Below, in pieces: positions 14,822 through 22,453 of a DNA stretch of 39,656 nt. Both the position numbers and the translations under genes were made by a program. The stretch is taken from the NCBI RefSeq assembly GCF_902506425.1, contig NZ_LR732530.1, positions 1 to 39,656 on the forward strand, given 5' to 3'. Numbering within the stretch: position 1 is the stretch's first letter; each line of letters opens with the position of its first letter. The notes under the pieces were generated by a model. The model was not told where the DNA came from. It was given only the letters and a program-made list of their open reading frames with translations, and did not search any database. Source of the DNA: Novosphingobium sp. 9U (GTDB lineage Bacteria; Pseudomonadota; Alphaproteobacteria; Sphingomonadales; Sphingomonadaceae).

Positions 14822-17806
14822 ATGAAGAGCCACTGGTTGGGCGCTTGCCTTGCGGCCACTGCGATTGGTTTGGCAACCGGCGGGGCAAAGGCGCAGGACG
14901 GCGCCCTCGTGCCCCCAGAAAAGGCGGAGGTGGTCGGCTTCGATGTCGACGAGGGCACGTCGATGGCTGTCGCCGTCTCTCCCGATGGCAAGCTCCTGGC
15001 GATCGACCTGCAGGGAAGCCTCTGGATGGTGCCTGCCAAAGGTGGTACCGCGCGCCGGATCACTGACTACTATAACGATGCGCACCAGCCGGTCTTCTCA
15101 CCCGACGGCAAGACCGTGGTCTACTTCGCCTATCGCGACGGCGGTTTCGACTTGTGGGCAATGAATGTCGACGGCAGCGGACGCCGCAAGCTGACCAACG
15201 GCGTTGGCGATGATCGCGAGCCGGTCTTTTCGCCCGATGGACGCATGATCGCCTTTGCGTCCGATCGCACAGGTGGGACCCCCGCCAGTTACAATATCTG
15301 GACGCTCGATATCGCCTCAGGCGCCTTGCGCCAAGTGAGCCATGGTCCCGAGGAAGACCGCATGCCGACCTGGTCCCCCGACGGCACTCAGATCGCCTTC
15401 ACTGCCCTCGATAGTCATGGGGGAGAGTTGCGGGCAGTCACGCTTGTCAGCGGCGAGGTTCGCACCTTGCGCAAGGTAATCGGTAAGCCCGACGCGCCTT
15501 CGTGGGGCCCGAAGGGTCAACTCGCCTACGTCGTATCTACTCCGTCGAGCAGTACGCTGGAGATCGATGGTCAGCCGGTCTCGGGAAGCGAGAACGTCTT
15601 CCCGTTCCGCGTGTCTTGGCTGCGCGATGGTTCGGGCTACTACTACGTGTCTGACGGCAAGATCCGTCGGCGCGCCGGCGCGAAGCTGTCGACAGTGCCG
15701 TTCTCCGCGCATCTTGAAGTCACTCGGCCCGAGTACGTCCGTGCAAAGCGCGACTTCGACAGCACGGCGCCACGCAAGGCACTCGGTGTTCTCAATCCGA
15801 CGATTTCGCCCGACGGCAGCCAGATCGCCTTTGTTGCGCTGAACGACCTCTACGTTGTGTCAAGTCGGGGCGGCAAGCCCACCAACCTGACACGCGACCT
15901 GGCGATCGATGCAGACCCGGCCTGGTCGCCCGATGGCAAGCGCATCGTCTACACGTCCGACAAGGGCGGAGGCTTGCCGCAGCTGTGGATCCGTGATCTT
16001 GCAAGCGGCAAGGATCGACGCCTGACGTCGCTGGAGACCCAGCCGCTGAGCGCCGCCTGGTCGCCGGACGGCAAGACCATCGCGGCCCTCGACGTTGATG
16101 GCCGCTGGGGCGTCGCCGGGCTGGTCAAGATCGACGTAGCAAGCGGAGCAGTGGTCCGGCTGCAGCCCTCGCTTACCCAGCCAGGCAAGCCGAGCTGGTC
16201 GGCGGACGGCCGCTACCTGGCACTCAGCCTTTCGCAACCCGCCTCCGCGAGCTTCCGCGAAGGTACCAACCAGATCTGGGTCGTGCCCGCCGACGGCAAG
16301 GAGAAGCCTTTCTGGCAAGTCCCGCTGCCGCAGCCGTCCATTGACACGCGGGCAGGAGACGGGCCGGCCTGGTCGCCCGACGGCACGCGCATGGCCGCGG
16401 TCTATGGTGGCGAGTTGAACATCTGGCCAGTGGGGCGACAGGGCGAAGGCTTGGGCCCACCACGCGTCTACACCAAAGAGATCAGCTATTTCCCGACCTG
16501 GACGGCGGATTCTCGCACCGTGCTTTATCAGGCCGCGGACAAGCTCAAGACAGTGGACGTCGACACCGGCACAACGCGTGAGGTGCCGCTGGACCTGACT
16601 TACGTGCTGGCCAAGCCGGTCGGCCGCACGGTGATCCACGCCGGCGGCCTGGTCGATGCGGTCCACGATGTCAACCAGCGGGACAAGGATATCGTGCTTG
16701 CGGGCAACCGCATCGAGCTGATCGCCGACCACGACGCAGCGCGCTGCACCGCGCACTTCACGTGTGTGGACGCGACCGGTTTGACAGCCATCCCGGGCCT
16801 GATCGAGCATCATGCCCATGCGCAGAAGGACTTCGGCGCCAACCTCTACCGCGCCTGGCTCGCCTACGGCATCACGACAGTGCGCGATCCCGGGACGCAG
16901 CCCTACGATGGCGTGGAGAACCGAGAAGCGGCCGACTCTGGAGCGCGTCTGTTGCCACGCATCTTTTCGGGCAGTCCGCTCTACGAATGGCAGCGTGTGT
17001 TTTACAAGATGGGCATTGCGGTTGCAGGACCGGCTCACCTCGAACGTGAGATCGCGCGTGCCGAGGCACTGCGTTACGATCTGCTTAAGAGCTACGTGCG
17101 CATGCCCGACGTCTATCAGCGGCGGCTGGTTGAGGCGGCGCACGAGATGGGCGTGCCAGTCACCACGCACGAGGTGTTTCCGGCCGTGTTCACCGGCGTC
17201 GATGCGACCGAGCACATGGGGGCAACGAGCCGCCGCGGCTACTCGATGAAGCAGGGGCCGCAAGGGCGATCCTACAAGGACGCCATCCAGCTTTTCAACC
17301 AGAGCCGTCATACCGTCACTCCCACCAACTTCGGGGCGCTGACGAACCTCCTGGCGGCGCACCCCCGGTTTCGCGCCGATCCCCGGCTCTCGCTCTATCC
17401 GACCTGGGCGCGTGAAACCGTTACCAAGGACGATGGCATGAGCCGGATGATCGGGACCATGATCGAAGGCCAGAACCGGGCGATCAAGGCTCTGTTCGAG
17501 GGCGGAGCGCGCATAACCGCCGGGACCGACACCATGATAGCAATCAACCTCTATGCCGAGATCGCGTCCTATGTGGATGCGGGGCTCACGCCGTTCCAGG
17601 CGTTGCAGACCGCCACAATCCTGCCGGCGCAGGACCTGAACCTCGACGCGGGCTCGCTAGAAGCGGGCAAGCTGGCCGATATCGTCCTGGTCAAGGGCGA
17701 CCCGCGCGAGGATATAGCCGCAATCTACGACGTCCAGATGGTGATTGCAAATGGACGAACTCTGGAGGTGAGTAAGTTGCTGGGGAGTTCGCGCGAGAAC
17801 CGCTAG
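14822..17806 (+). CDS. Periplasmic amidohydrolase with N-terminal TolB-like beta-propeller
   Basis: A 994-residue secreted hydrolase. A signal peptide (residues 1-24, ending GAKAQ) is followed by about 580 residues of WD40-like/PD40 repeats; the SPDGK or SPDGT blade motif recurs many times. The C-terminal third is an amidohydrolase (imidazolonepropionase/prolidase-like): the metal site appears as GLIEHHAHAQ, then DLLKSYVRMPD, VTTHEVFP, ATEHMG and ITAGTDTM. Such enzymes hydrolyse C-N bonds in peptides or cyclic amides. The first His motif reads EHHAH rather than the common DxHxH, but the HxH pair is kept. The ATG at 14822 has AGGAG at 6 bases; a longer frame from 14705 overlaps the receptor and is not credible. 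Placed after a TonB receptor and downstream of a periplasmic aminotransferase, it probably cleaves the imported compound in the periplasm. Confidence 0.93.
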   Translation: MKSHWLGACLAATAIGLATGGAKAQDGALVPPEKAEVVGFDVDEGTSMAVAVSPDGKLLAIDLQGSLWMVPAKGGTARRITDYYNDAHQPVFSPDGKTVVYFAYRDGGFDLWAMNVDGSGRRKLTNGVGDDREPVFSPDGRMIAFASDRTGGTPASYNIWTLDIASGALRQVSHGPEEDRMPTWSPDGTQIAFTALDSHGGELRAVTLVSGEVRTLRKVIGKPDAPSWGPKGQLAYVVSTPSSSTLEIDGQPVSGSENVFPFRVSWLRDGSGYYYVSDGKIRRRAGAKLSTVPFSAHLEVTRPEYVRAKRDFDSTAPRKALGVLNPTISPDGSQIAFVALNDLYVVSSRGGKPTNLTRDLAIDADPAWSPDGKRIVYTSDKGGGLPQLWIRDLASGKDRRLTSLETQPLSAAWSPDGKTIAALDVDGRWGVAGLVKIDVASGAVVRLQPSLTQPGKPSWSADGRYLALSLSQPASASFREGTNQIWVVPADGKEKPFWQVPLPQPSIDTRAGDGPAWSPDGTRMAAVYGGELNIWPVGRQGEGLGPPRVYTKEISYFPTWTADSRTVLYQAADKLKTVDVDTGTTREVPLDLTYVLAKPVGRTVIHAGGLVDAVHDVNQRDKDIVLAGNRIELIADHDAARCTAHFTCVDATGLTAIPGLIEHHAHAQKDFGANLYRAWLAYGITTVRDPGTQPYDGVENREAADSGARLLPRIFSGSPLYEWQRVFYKMGIAVAGPAHLEREIARAEALRYDLLKSYVRMPDVYQRRLVEAAHEMGVPVTTHEVFPAVFTGVDATEHMGATSRRGYSMKQGPQGRSYKDAIQLFNQSRHTVTPTNFGALTNLLAAHPRFRADPRLSLYPTWARETVTKDDGMSRMIGTMIEGQNRAIKALFEGGARITAGTDTMIAINLYAEIASYVDAGLTPFQALQTATILPAQDLNLDAGSLEAGKLADIVLVKGDPREDIAAIYDVQMVIANGRTLEVSKLLGSSRENR

Positions 17807-18260
17807 AGTGATGGTTCTAGATGTTAAGCCGTACGAGCGGAGCTACAGCGTTTGGAAGCTTCGGCCACGCAGTTCGCGAAGCGGTCCGAGGGCCAACGAG
17901 CTGGCACAATAGTGACAACCCGCCACGAATTGGCCAATGCCCAGCAGACGCGGGCAGGCCTGGGCGCAAGGCGGAATGTCGGCTTATTGTCGAAGTACGA
18001 CGTTCACCAGTGCCCGCAGGAATGACTGCAAAGTCCCACTTAGCGTCTTTCCGCGGTGGCCGAGCTGGGGGCCCCGAAGAGCACCGTAGCGCACATGAAC
18101 GGGCGGCAGAAGTTGGGGAGCGAGAAGGACGGTCTAAATGGCGGGTTGTGGGTCTCGGTGGAACCGAGCAGGGGAGGGCGCCTACTCGGTTGCCGCCCGA
18201 AAGCTGCCAGGCTGCTCACGCCCGGTAGCGGTCACTTCGATCCTCTGTCATGATAGCTCG
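17807..18260. other. Intergenic stretch with repeat copy D
   Basis: 454 bases without a convincing gene. It contains a divergent member of the dispersed repeat at 18096-18153. Rightward open frames (17821-18228, 18056-18253) run through the repeat, lack ribosome sites and have arginine/glycine-rich shadow-like composition. Confidence 0.5.
18096..18153 (+). repeat. Dispersed repeat, divergent copy D
   Basis: Shares AGAAGTTGGGGAG and the terminal TGGGTC with copies A-C, with small insertions. Membership in the family is plausible, not certain. Confidence 0.4.
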
Positions 18261-18845
18261 ATGAGAGCAGGCCTCATTCATTTGCTAGCGTGCATCGCAA
18301 TCGCGGCTCCTGTGCTTGCCCAGTCAACCAGTCCCAAACACATGCAAGCTGGTGCTCCGTCTGGTGAAATGAGTTCTTTCGATGAACAGTGTGCAGCCGT
18401 AGATCGTAGCTTAACCGGCGACTTCTCTGATATCGAAGACTGCCGCGTAAAAAGAGGCGCGAGCGATCGACGACTTCTCGAAATTGCAACTCGTGCAAAT
18501 AGTGAACCAGTAGAGGAAGCGAGGAAAGCTGCCAACTCGGGCGACTTTCGCTTTGTAGCTGAAGGTGCGGGCGCTCCGTTCACGCCTCGTATTTATGGTT
18601 TGTCCTGCTGGCCTACAATCCTGACCGCGGATTATAGACGCATGGTTCGCGCACTATACTACACTCCTGATGCTGCAACGGGTCCATTTCAACAGTACGC
18701 GGATCGACATCGCTCATTTGGATTGAAGTTCAATGCTGTGCTGCTGTCAGACAGACGGTCACCATTTAGGTCTAGATGCCACAAGGTCGCTCGTGCACAA
18801 GAGATCGACCCACGCCCGATAGAGCTCTATCACATCAATCGTTGA
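18261..18845 (+). CDS. Small secreted protein of unknown function
   Basis: 194 residues with a clear signal peptide (MRAGLIHLLACIAIAAPVLA, cleavage after VLAQ). The mature part has a Cys-containing region (EQCAAVD, IEDCRVKRGASDRR) and an Ala/Glu-rich helix followed by PRIYGLSCWPTIL. I do not recognise a family. The EQCAAVD/RRLLEIATRAN segment has the look of a helical repeat, but only one unit is clear. The ATG at 18261 is the first in frame that begins at the signal peptide. The gene lies between repeat copies D and C together with the next gene, and codon use is less GC-rich than the neighbours, which could indicate a different origin. Confidence 0.6.
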   Translation: MRAGLIHLLACIAIAAPVLAQSTSPKHMQAGAPSGEMSSFDEQCAAVDRSLTGDFSDIEDCRVKRGASDRRLLEIATRANSEPVEEARKAANSGDFRFVAEGAGAPFTPRIYGLSCWPTILTADYRRMVRALYYTPDAATGPFQQYADRHRSFGLKFNAVLLSDRRSPFRSRCHKVARAQEIDPRPIELYHINR

Positions 18846-18924
18846 CAGCCGGCTCCAACGAGAAAGCGGACTGTCTGCTTACGCCGACGTTGCAGCGAAT
18901 TGATTGCGCGTGTAACTCATCGCA

Positions 18925-19296
18925 ATGCTATTTGTTTTAGCGCTTGCTTTGGCACCTATGCCGCAAAACATCGCCGCAGCCGATTTGTTCGGCAAATCAT
19001 GGCAGGTGCCTAAGGACCTTTTCTACTTGGCGGCGGCACCGAGCGGCACAATGTTTTGTGACAAGGCGCAGAAGCGCCGACAGACGGCGGCATTCGATAG
19101 GCGGTTTGGCAAGCGCTTCAACAAATTGGTTTCCGTTGTTCGCATGCGTGATGGGCTGGGCTGGTCCGCTGAGGACGTGATGGTCACACCCTGCTACGTG
19201 CCGACACCGCAGCGTGCCGCGCAATTACTCGACGAATTTGAAGGTCAGCTACGCGCATTTGAAGAGCGTTTTGGTTTGCCTCACAACGTCCCCTGA
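18925..19296 (+). CDS. Small secreted protein of unknown function
   Basis: 123 residues starting with a hydrophobic stretch (MLFVLALALAPMPQNIAAAD) that fits a short signal peptide, then a basic region (KAQKRRQTAAFDRRFGKRF) and a C-terminal helix (RAAQLLDEFEGQLRAFEERFG). Two cysteines (MFCDKA, VTPCYV) could form one disulfide. No family recognised and no clear ribosome site before the ATG at 18925. It follows the previous small secreted protein by about 80 bases in the same direction. Confidence 0.55.
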   Translation: MLFVLALALAPMPQNIAAADLFGKSWQVPKDLFYLAAAPSGTMFCDKAQKRRQTAAFDRRFGKRFNKLVSVVRMRDGLGWSAEDVMVTPCYVPTPQRAAQLLDEFEGQLRAFEERFGLPHNVP

Positions 19297-19361
19297 CCAC
19301 CCGACCTCGCCCTTTTGCTGTCGAGCTATGCCTGCCGAGAGCTGCCGTCCGTTCAGCTGAA

Positions 19362-19416
19362 CGAATGGGCGAAGTTGGGACGGGAAAAGGGCGCGTTGAG
19401 TGACCGCCACTGGGTC
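19362..19416 (+). repeat. Dispersed 55-bp repeat, copy C
   Basis: Same length and ends as copies A and B, with shared AGTTGGGA and TTGAGTGACCGC-ACTGGGTC blocks (about 43 of 55 identical to B by eye). It lies upstream of the protease operon; copy B lies beyond the far end of the convergent operon, so C and B flank the conflict-system island. Confidence 0.65.
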
Positions 19417-19472
19417 TCGGCAGTGGAGGCTAGGAGAGTCGGCTCGCGACCAAGACGCGTCGTTCGCCGGTC

Positions 19473-19687
19473 TTATCTTTCAACGACGGCTTCCGCGAAA
19501 ACCTGCTGCTCGGTCGGTGTGAAACCGTCTGGCAAAAATGCGCCCGATCTCGGCCGTTCTGCATCGATGATTGGCTGCCAAGCTTTCCCAGCCGTCACCA
19601 AGGGATAAGTCCACTGAAGATTGAGCGGGGAGACAACATGGGCGGGTTCAGCTCGGCATTGATGAGGACGCGTTTGCCGGCCCGCAT
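19473..19687 (-). pseudogene. Possible short gene remnant with frameshift
   Basis: Leftward reading gives MRAGKRVLINAELNPPMLSP, then, after a frame change, QWTYPLVTAGKAWQPII up to FAEAVVER and a stop at 19473. Both halves have natural-looking composition, unlike other frames in this gap, and together would make about 71 residues. I do not recognise the family. It may be chance. Confidence 0.25.
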
Positions 19688-19938
19688 CTGGGTCACGGGC
19701 TAGGCCAACTCGGCGGTCGGCTCGCGACGGTCGGGATCGAGATCCGCCTGGTCGGTGATTTCGACGGACGACGCGGAGGCGATCGCCGAAACGCTAGCGG
19801 CGCTGCGAACCGCGCCGATTGATGCAGACAAGAGGTCGCGCCTTTTGGCCGCAAGCGGCGCACGCATTGACTGCAGGCGCGCACAGGGATTTACTCTTGC
19901 GATCGAGGCGCCTCCTTTTTGAGCAGAGATCATTCCCC
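19688..19938. other. Upstream region of the protease operon
   Basis: No gene recognised. The frame of the protease gene is open back to a TTG/ATG at 19819-19822 without a ribosome site. A promoter for the operon should lie here, but no convincing -35/-10 pair stands out. Confidence 0.35.
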
Positions 19939-21354
19939 GTGGGATACGAAAAGAGCCGCGTAACGTTGCTGCACGGGTCGGGCCTGGCCTGCGGGCGGGG
20001 CTTCGTCGTCGATGCGCGCCATGTGGTCACTTGCGTCCATGTGGTGGGTTACGCCCGCGAAGAACAGCCGACGCGCATCCGTCTGGGCGCGGCCGTCTCG
20101 ATCCGCAGCGACAGCAGCGACCTGATTGCATGCACTGTCGCCCGCGCCGGCGGGCCGGGTAACTGGTCCGACATCTGCATCCTCGAACGCGCGGACGGCG
20201 GGACCTTCGCCGCGGAAGAGATCGCCCGCTGGTCGCTTGCGAAGCCGGGGATGACCTTCTCTGGCCTGGGCGCCAGCGCCAAGGTCTCGTCGGGGGTGCC
20301 AATCTACGGCACGATCGTCGCGATCGGCGATCATTCGGAGACGCTGATCATCACCGCCGAGAACCTCGACACGCGCATTGAGCCCGGCTGCTCGGGCGCG
20401 GCGGTGTTCGGCGTGCCAAGCGGCGCGGTACTCGGCATGGTCGCGACATACCAGCAGGAGCGCACCGGCACGCTGATCGCCGCGCAGACGATCGCCGAGT
20501 ACTGGGAGGCGTTCGAGCAGGAAAAGCCGCCGCAGCCGGTTAGCTTCCCCTCCCTCTCGGCACCGCGCCCGCCCGCGCTCGCCGCGCTGCCGCGGTTCGA
20601 AACGATGATCGGCGAGATCGACCGCATCCCGCAGAGGAACGGCCTAGTAAACGCGCTGTCCGATCGCAACCTGTTCCGCAAGGGCGGTATCGTCATTACC
20701 AGCATCGCCGGCTGCGAGCAGGACCTCCCGGACTTGTGCGCCGAGATGCTCCACCACGTCGCCTTTCAGCGCCTGATTGCCCGGATTGCGCCTGACACCG
20801 CCAAACGCGTGGAGCCTGTTCGAGGCCTGCTGCGCAACCTGCTGGACGACGATCCCGAGGAGGCAAGGCGCAATCTGCGCTCGCTGATCGCCACTGAGCT
20901 AAGCGTCGCGGGCGCGGGCCTCGGCGAGCTGCGCAAGGCCGTGGCTGCGACCATCGTGCCGCTGCCGATCGTGCTGGAGGCCCGCCCCGGCGACATGCCA
21001 CGGGTCACGCCGGCGATCATCGCCGCCTGGGCCGACCTGATCGAGGATCTCGCGCGGCCGAGCAGGGACCAGCCGATTGCACTTTTCATTGTCGCCCGCG
21101 CGCCGGACGGGGGCGACCAGGCGACAGCCGCGATCCTCGCCCCGCCGGGCGAGGCACCCTATTTTGTGCCGCTCAAGGCGCTGACGCCGATCGTGCTTGA
21201 CGATGTCGAGTTCTGGGCGCGAACGCGCTTCGGGAGCGACGAGGATGGGAAGCGCGTTTGCGAACACGTCACCGCCATTGTCAAACAGCGCGCGGCGGGG
21301 CGACCCGACTTCCGGCTGGGAGAGCTGAACGCGTGGCTGAGCGAGGGGGCGTGA
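19939..21354 (+). CDS. Cytoplasmic trypsin-like serine protease with C-terminal regulatory region
   Basis: 471 residues from the GTG at 19939. The N-terminal 190 residues are a chymotrypsin-fold protease: His34 in VTCVHVVG, Asp78 in NWSDICIL and Ser152 in EPGCSGAAVF form a complete triad. No signal peptide is present, so it should act in the cytoplasm, unlike DegP-type proteases. The C-terminal half (from about residue 215) starts FRKGGIVITSIAGCEQDLPD and resembles, weakly, the inactive-STAND regions joined to effector or protease domains in bacterial conflict systems; this is tentative. A start at 19819/19822 would add 39-40 residues of unnatural composition without a ribosome site, so I prefer 19939, where the first protease strand begins. 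The stop is one base before the ATG of the MoxR ATPase, so the two are translationally coupled. Confidence 0.88.
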   Translation: MGYEKSRVTLLHGSGLACGRGFVVDARHVVTCVHVVGYAREEQPTRIRLGAAVSIRSDSSDLIACTVARAGGPGNWSDICILERADGGTFAAEEIARWSLAKPGMTFSGLGASAKVSSGVPIYGTIVAIGDHSETLIITAENLDTRIEPGCSGAAVFGVPSGAVLGMVATYQQERTGTLIAAQTIAEYWEAFEQEKPPQPVSFPSLSAPRPPALAALPRFETMIGEIDRIPQRNGLVNALSDRNLFRKGGIVITSIAGCEQDLPDLCAEMLHHVAFQRLIARIAPDTAKRVEPVRGLLRNLLDDDPEEARRNLRSLIATELSVAGAGLGELRKAVAATIVPLPIVLEARPGDMPRVTPAIIAAWADLIEDLARPSRDQPIALFIVARAPDGGDQATAAILAPPGEAPYFVPLKALTPIVLDDVEFWARTRFGSDEDGKRVCEHVTAIVKQRAAGRPDFRLGELNAWLSEGA

Positions 21355-21355
21355 G

Positions 21356-22453
21356 ATGATTGGGCATGAGACAAGCGGGGACACCGAGTTCCTGGCGGTC
21401 GAGCAGAAGAATCCGTTACGGCTGGCCCCGGCGCTGTCCACCGCGTTTCCCAGGGACGCCAATTACCTGCCTGCCACGGGCCTGCGCGAGGCGTTTGACG
21501 CGGCGATGCTGCTGGGCATGCCCCTGCTGCTGACCGGCGAGCCCGGCACCGGCAAGACGCGCGCCGCGTTCTGGCTGCGCAGCCAGCTCGGCGCGCGGCT
21601 GCTGCGCCAGGACGTCAAGTCTACCAGCACCGGACGCGAACTACTTTACACGTTCGACGAAGTCGCGCGGTTCCGCGATGCTGGCAAGGAAGGGGTGAGG
21701 CGCGCGCTGATCGATTACGTGACGTTCAGCGCGCTGGGCGAGGCGATCATCCGCGCCGCCGGCCCGAACGCGGCTATCGAGCCGATCCGGAGGGACGCAA
21801 AGGTGAGCGACGAGGCGTTCGGGCGCGACGCCGCGGGGCTGACCGCCGCGGCGCTGCTCCCGGGCGACGCCCACTTCGCTTGGGCCGAACCCGAGCACAG
21901 CGTCGTGCTGGTGGACGAACTGGACAAGGCACCGCGCGACACGCCCAACGACCTCCTTGCCGAAGTCGAGACCATGGCGTTCGACGTCCCCGAACTCGGC
22001 GTGCGCATCGCCGCTGACCCCGCCCGGCGGCCGATCCTGGTCATCACCAGCAACTCCGAACGCGGGCTGCCCGATCCGTTCCTGCGCCGCTGCCTCTATT
22101 TCGACATCCCGCCGCCCGGAAAGGCGGACCTTGCCCGGATCGTCGCCATGTCGGTGGACGGCGTCGCTGCCGGCACGCCCCTGTTCGAGAGCTGCTGGCC
22201 GTTCTACGACGCCGTGCGCAACCTCGAAGGCATCCGCAAGCGTCCCGGAACCGCCGAGTTTCTCGCCTGGACCAGCTGCCTCGTCAACCACGCCCGCTTC
22301 ACCCCAGGCGACGCGATCAGCAGCGAGCAGAGCGTCGTGGATCGGGTCGCCCCCACGATGGTCTGCCTGGTGAAGACGCAGGACGATCTCGCCGCGACGC
22401 GCCGCCTGCTCGAGGCGGGAACCTGGGGCGCGACCGGTGGCATCGCCGCGTGA
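21356..22453 (+). CDS. MoxR-family AAA+ ATPase
   Basis: 365 residues. Walker A GEPGTGKT (61-68), Walker B VVLVDELDKA (182-191), sensor 1 ITSNSE and arginine-finger region DPFLRRC are all intact, so it should hydrolyse ATP. MoxR ATPases usually remodel partner proteins together with a vWA-domain protein; the next gene, overlapping by 17 bases, encodes such a candidate. An insertion of about 70 residues between Walker A and B (FRDAGKEG to LLPGDAHF) is longer than in canonical MoxR. In the conflict systems surveyed by Kaur, Aravind and colleagues, MoxR plus vWA plus protease or effector genes form ternary units; this operon has that order. Confidence 0.93.
   Translation: MIGHETSGDTEFLAVEQKNPLRLAPALSTAFPRDANYLPATGLREAFDAAMLLGMPLLLTGEPGTGKTRAAFWLRSQLGARLLRQDVKSTSTGRELLYTFDEVARFRDAGKEGVRRALIDYVTFSALGEAIIRAAGPNAAIEPIRRDAKVSDEAFGRDAAGLTAAALLPGDAHFAWAEPEHSVVLVDELDKAPRDTPNDLLAEVETMAFDVPELGVRIAADPARRPILVITSNSERGLPDPFLRRCLYFDIPPPGKADLARIVAMSVDGVAAGTPLFESCWPFYDAVRNLEGIRKRPGTAEFLAWTSCLVNHARFTPGDAISSEQSVVDRVAPTMVCLVKTQDDLAATRRLLEAGTWGATGGIAA

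Noticed and set aside
15860..17362. Leftward open frame of 500 codons
   Set aside because: Antisense to the amidohydrolase, whose catalytic motifs are plain on the plus strand; no ribosome site or recognisable domain.
19819..19938. Upstream extension of the trypsin-like protease
   Set aside because: The extra 40 residues are Arg/His/Trp-rich with no ribosome site; the protease fold begins at the GTG at 19939.
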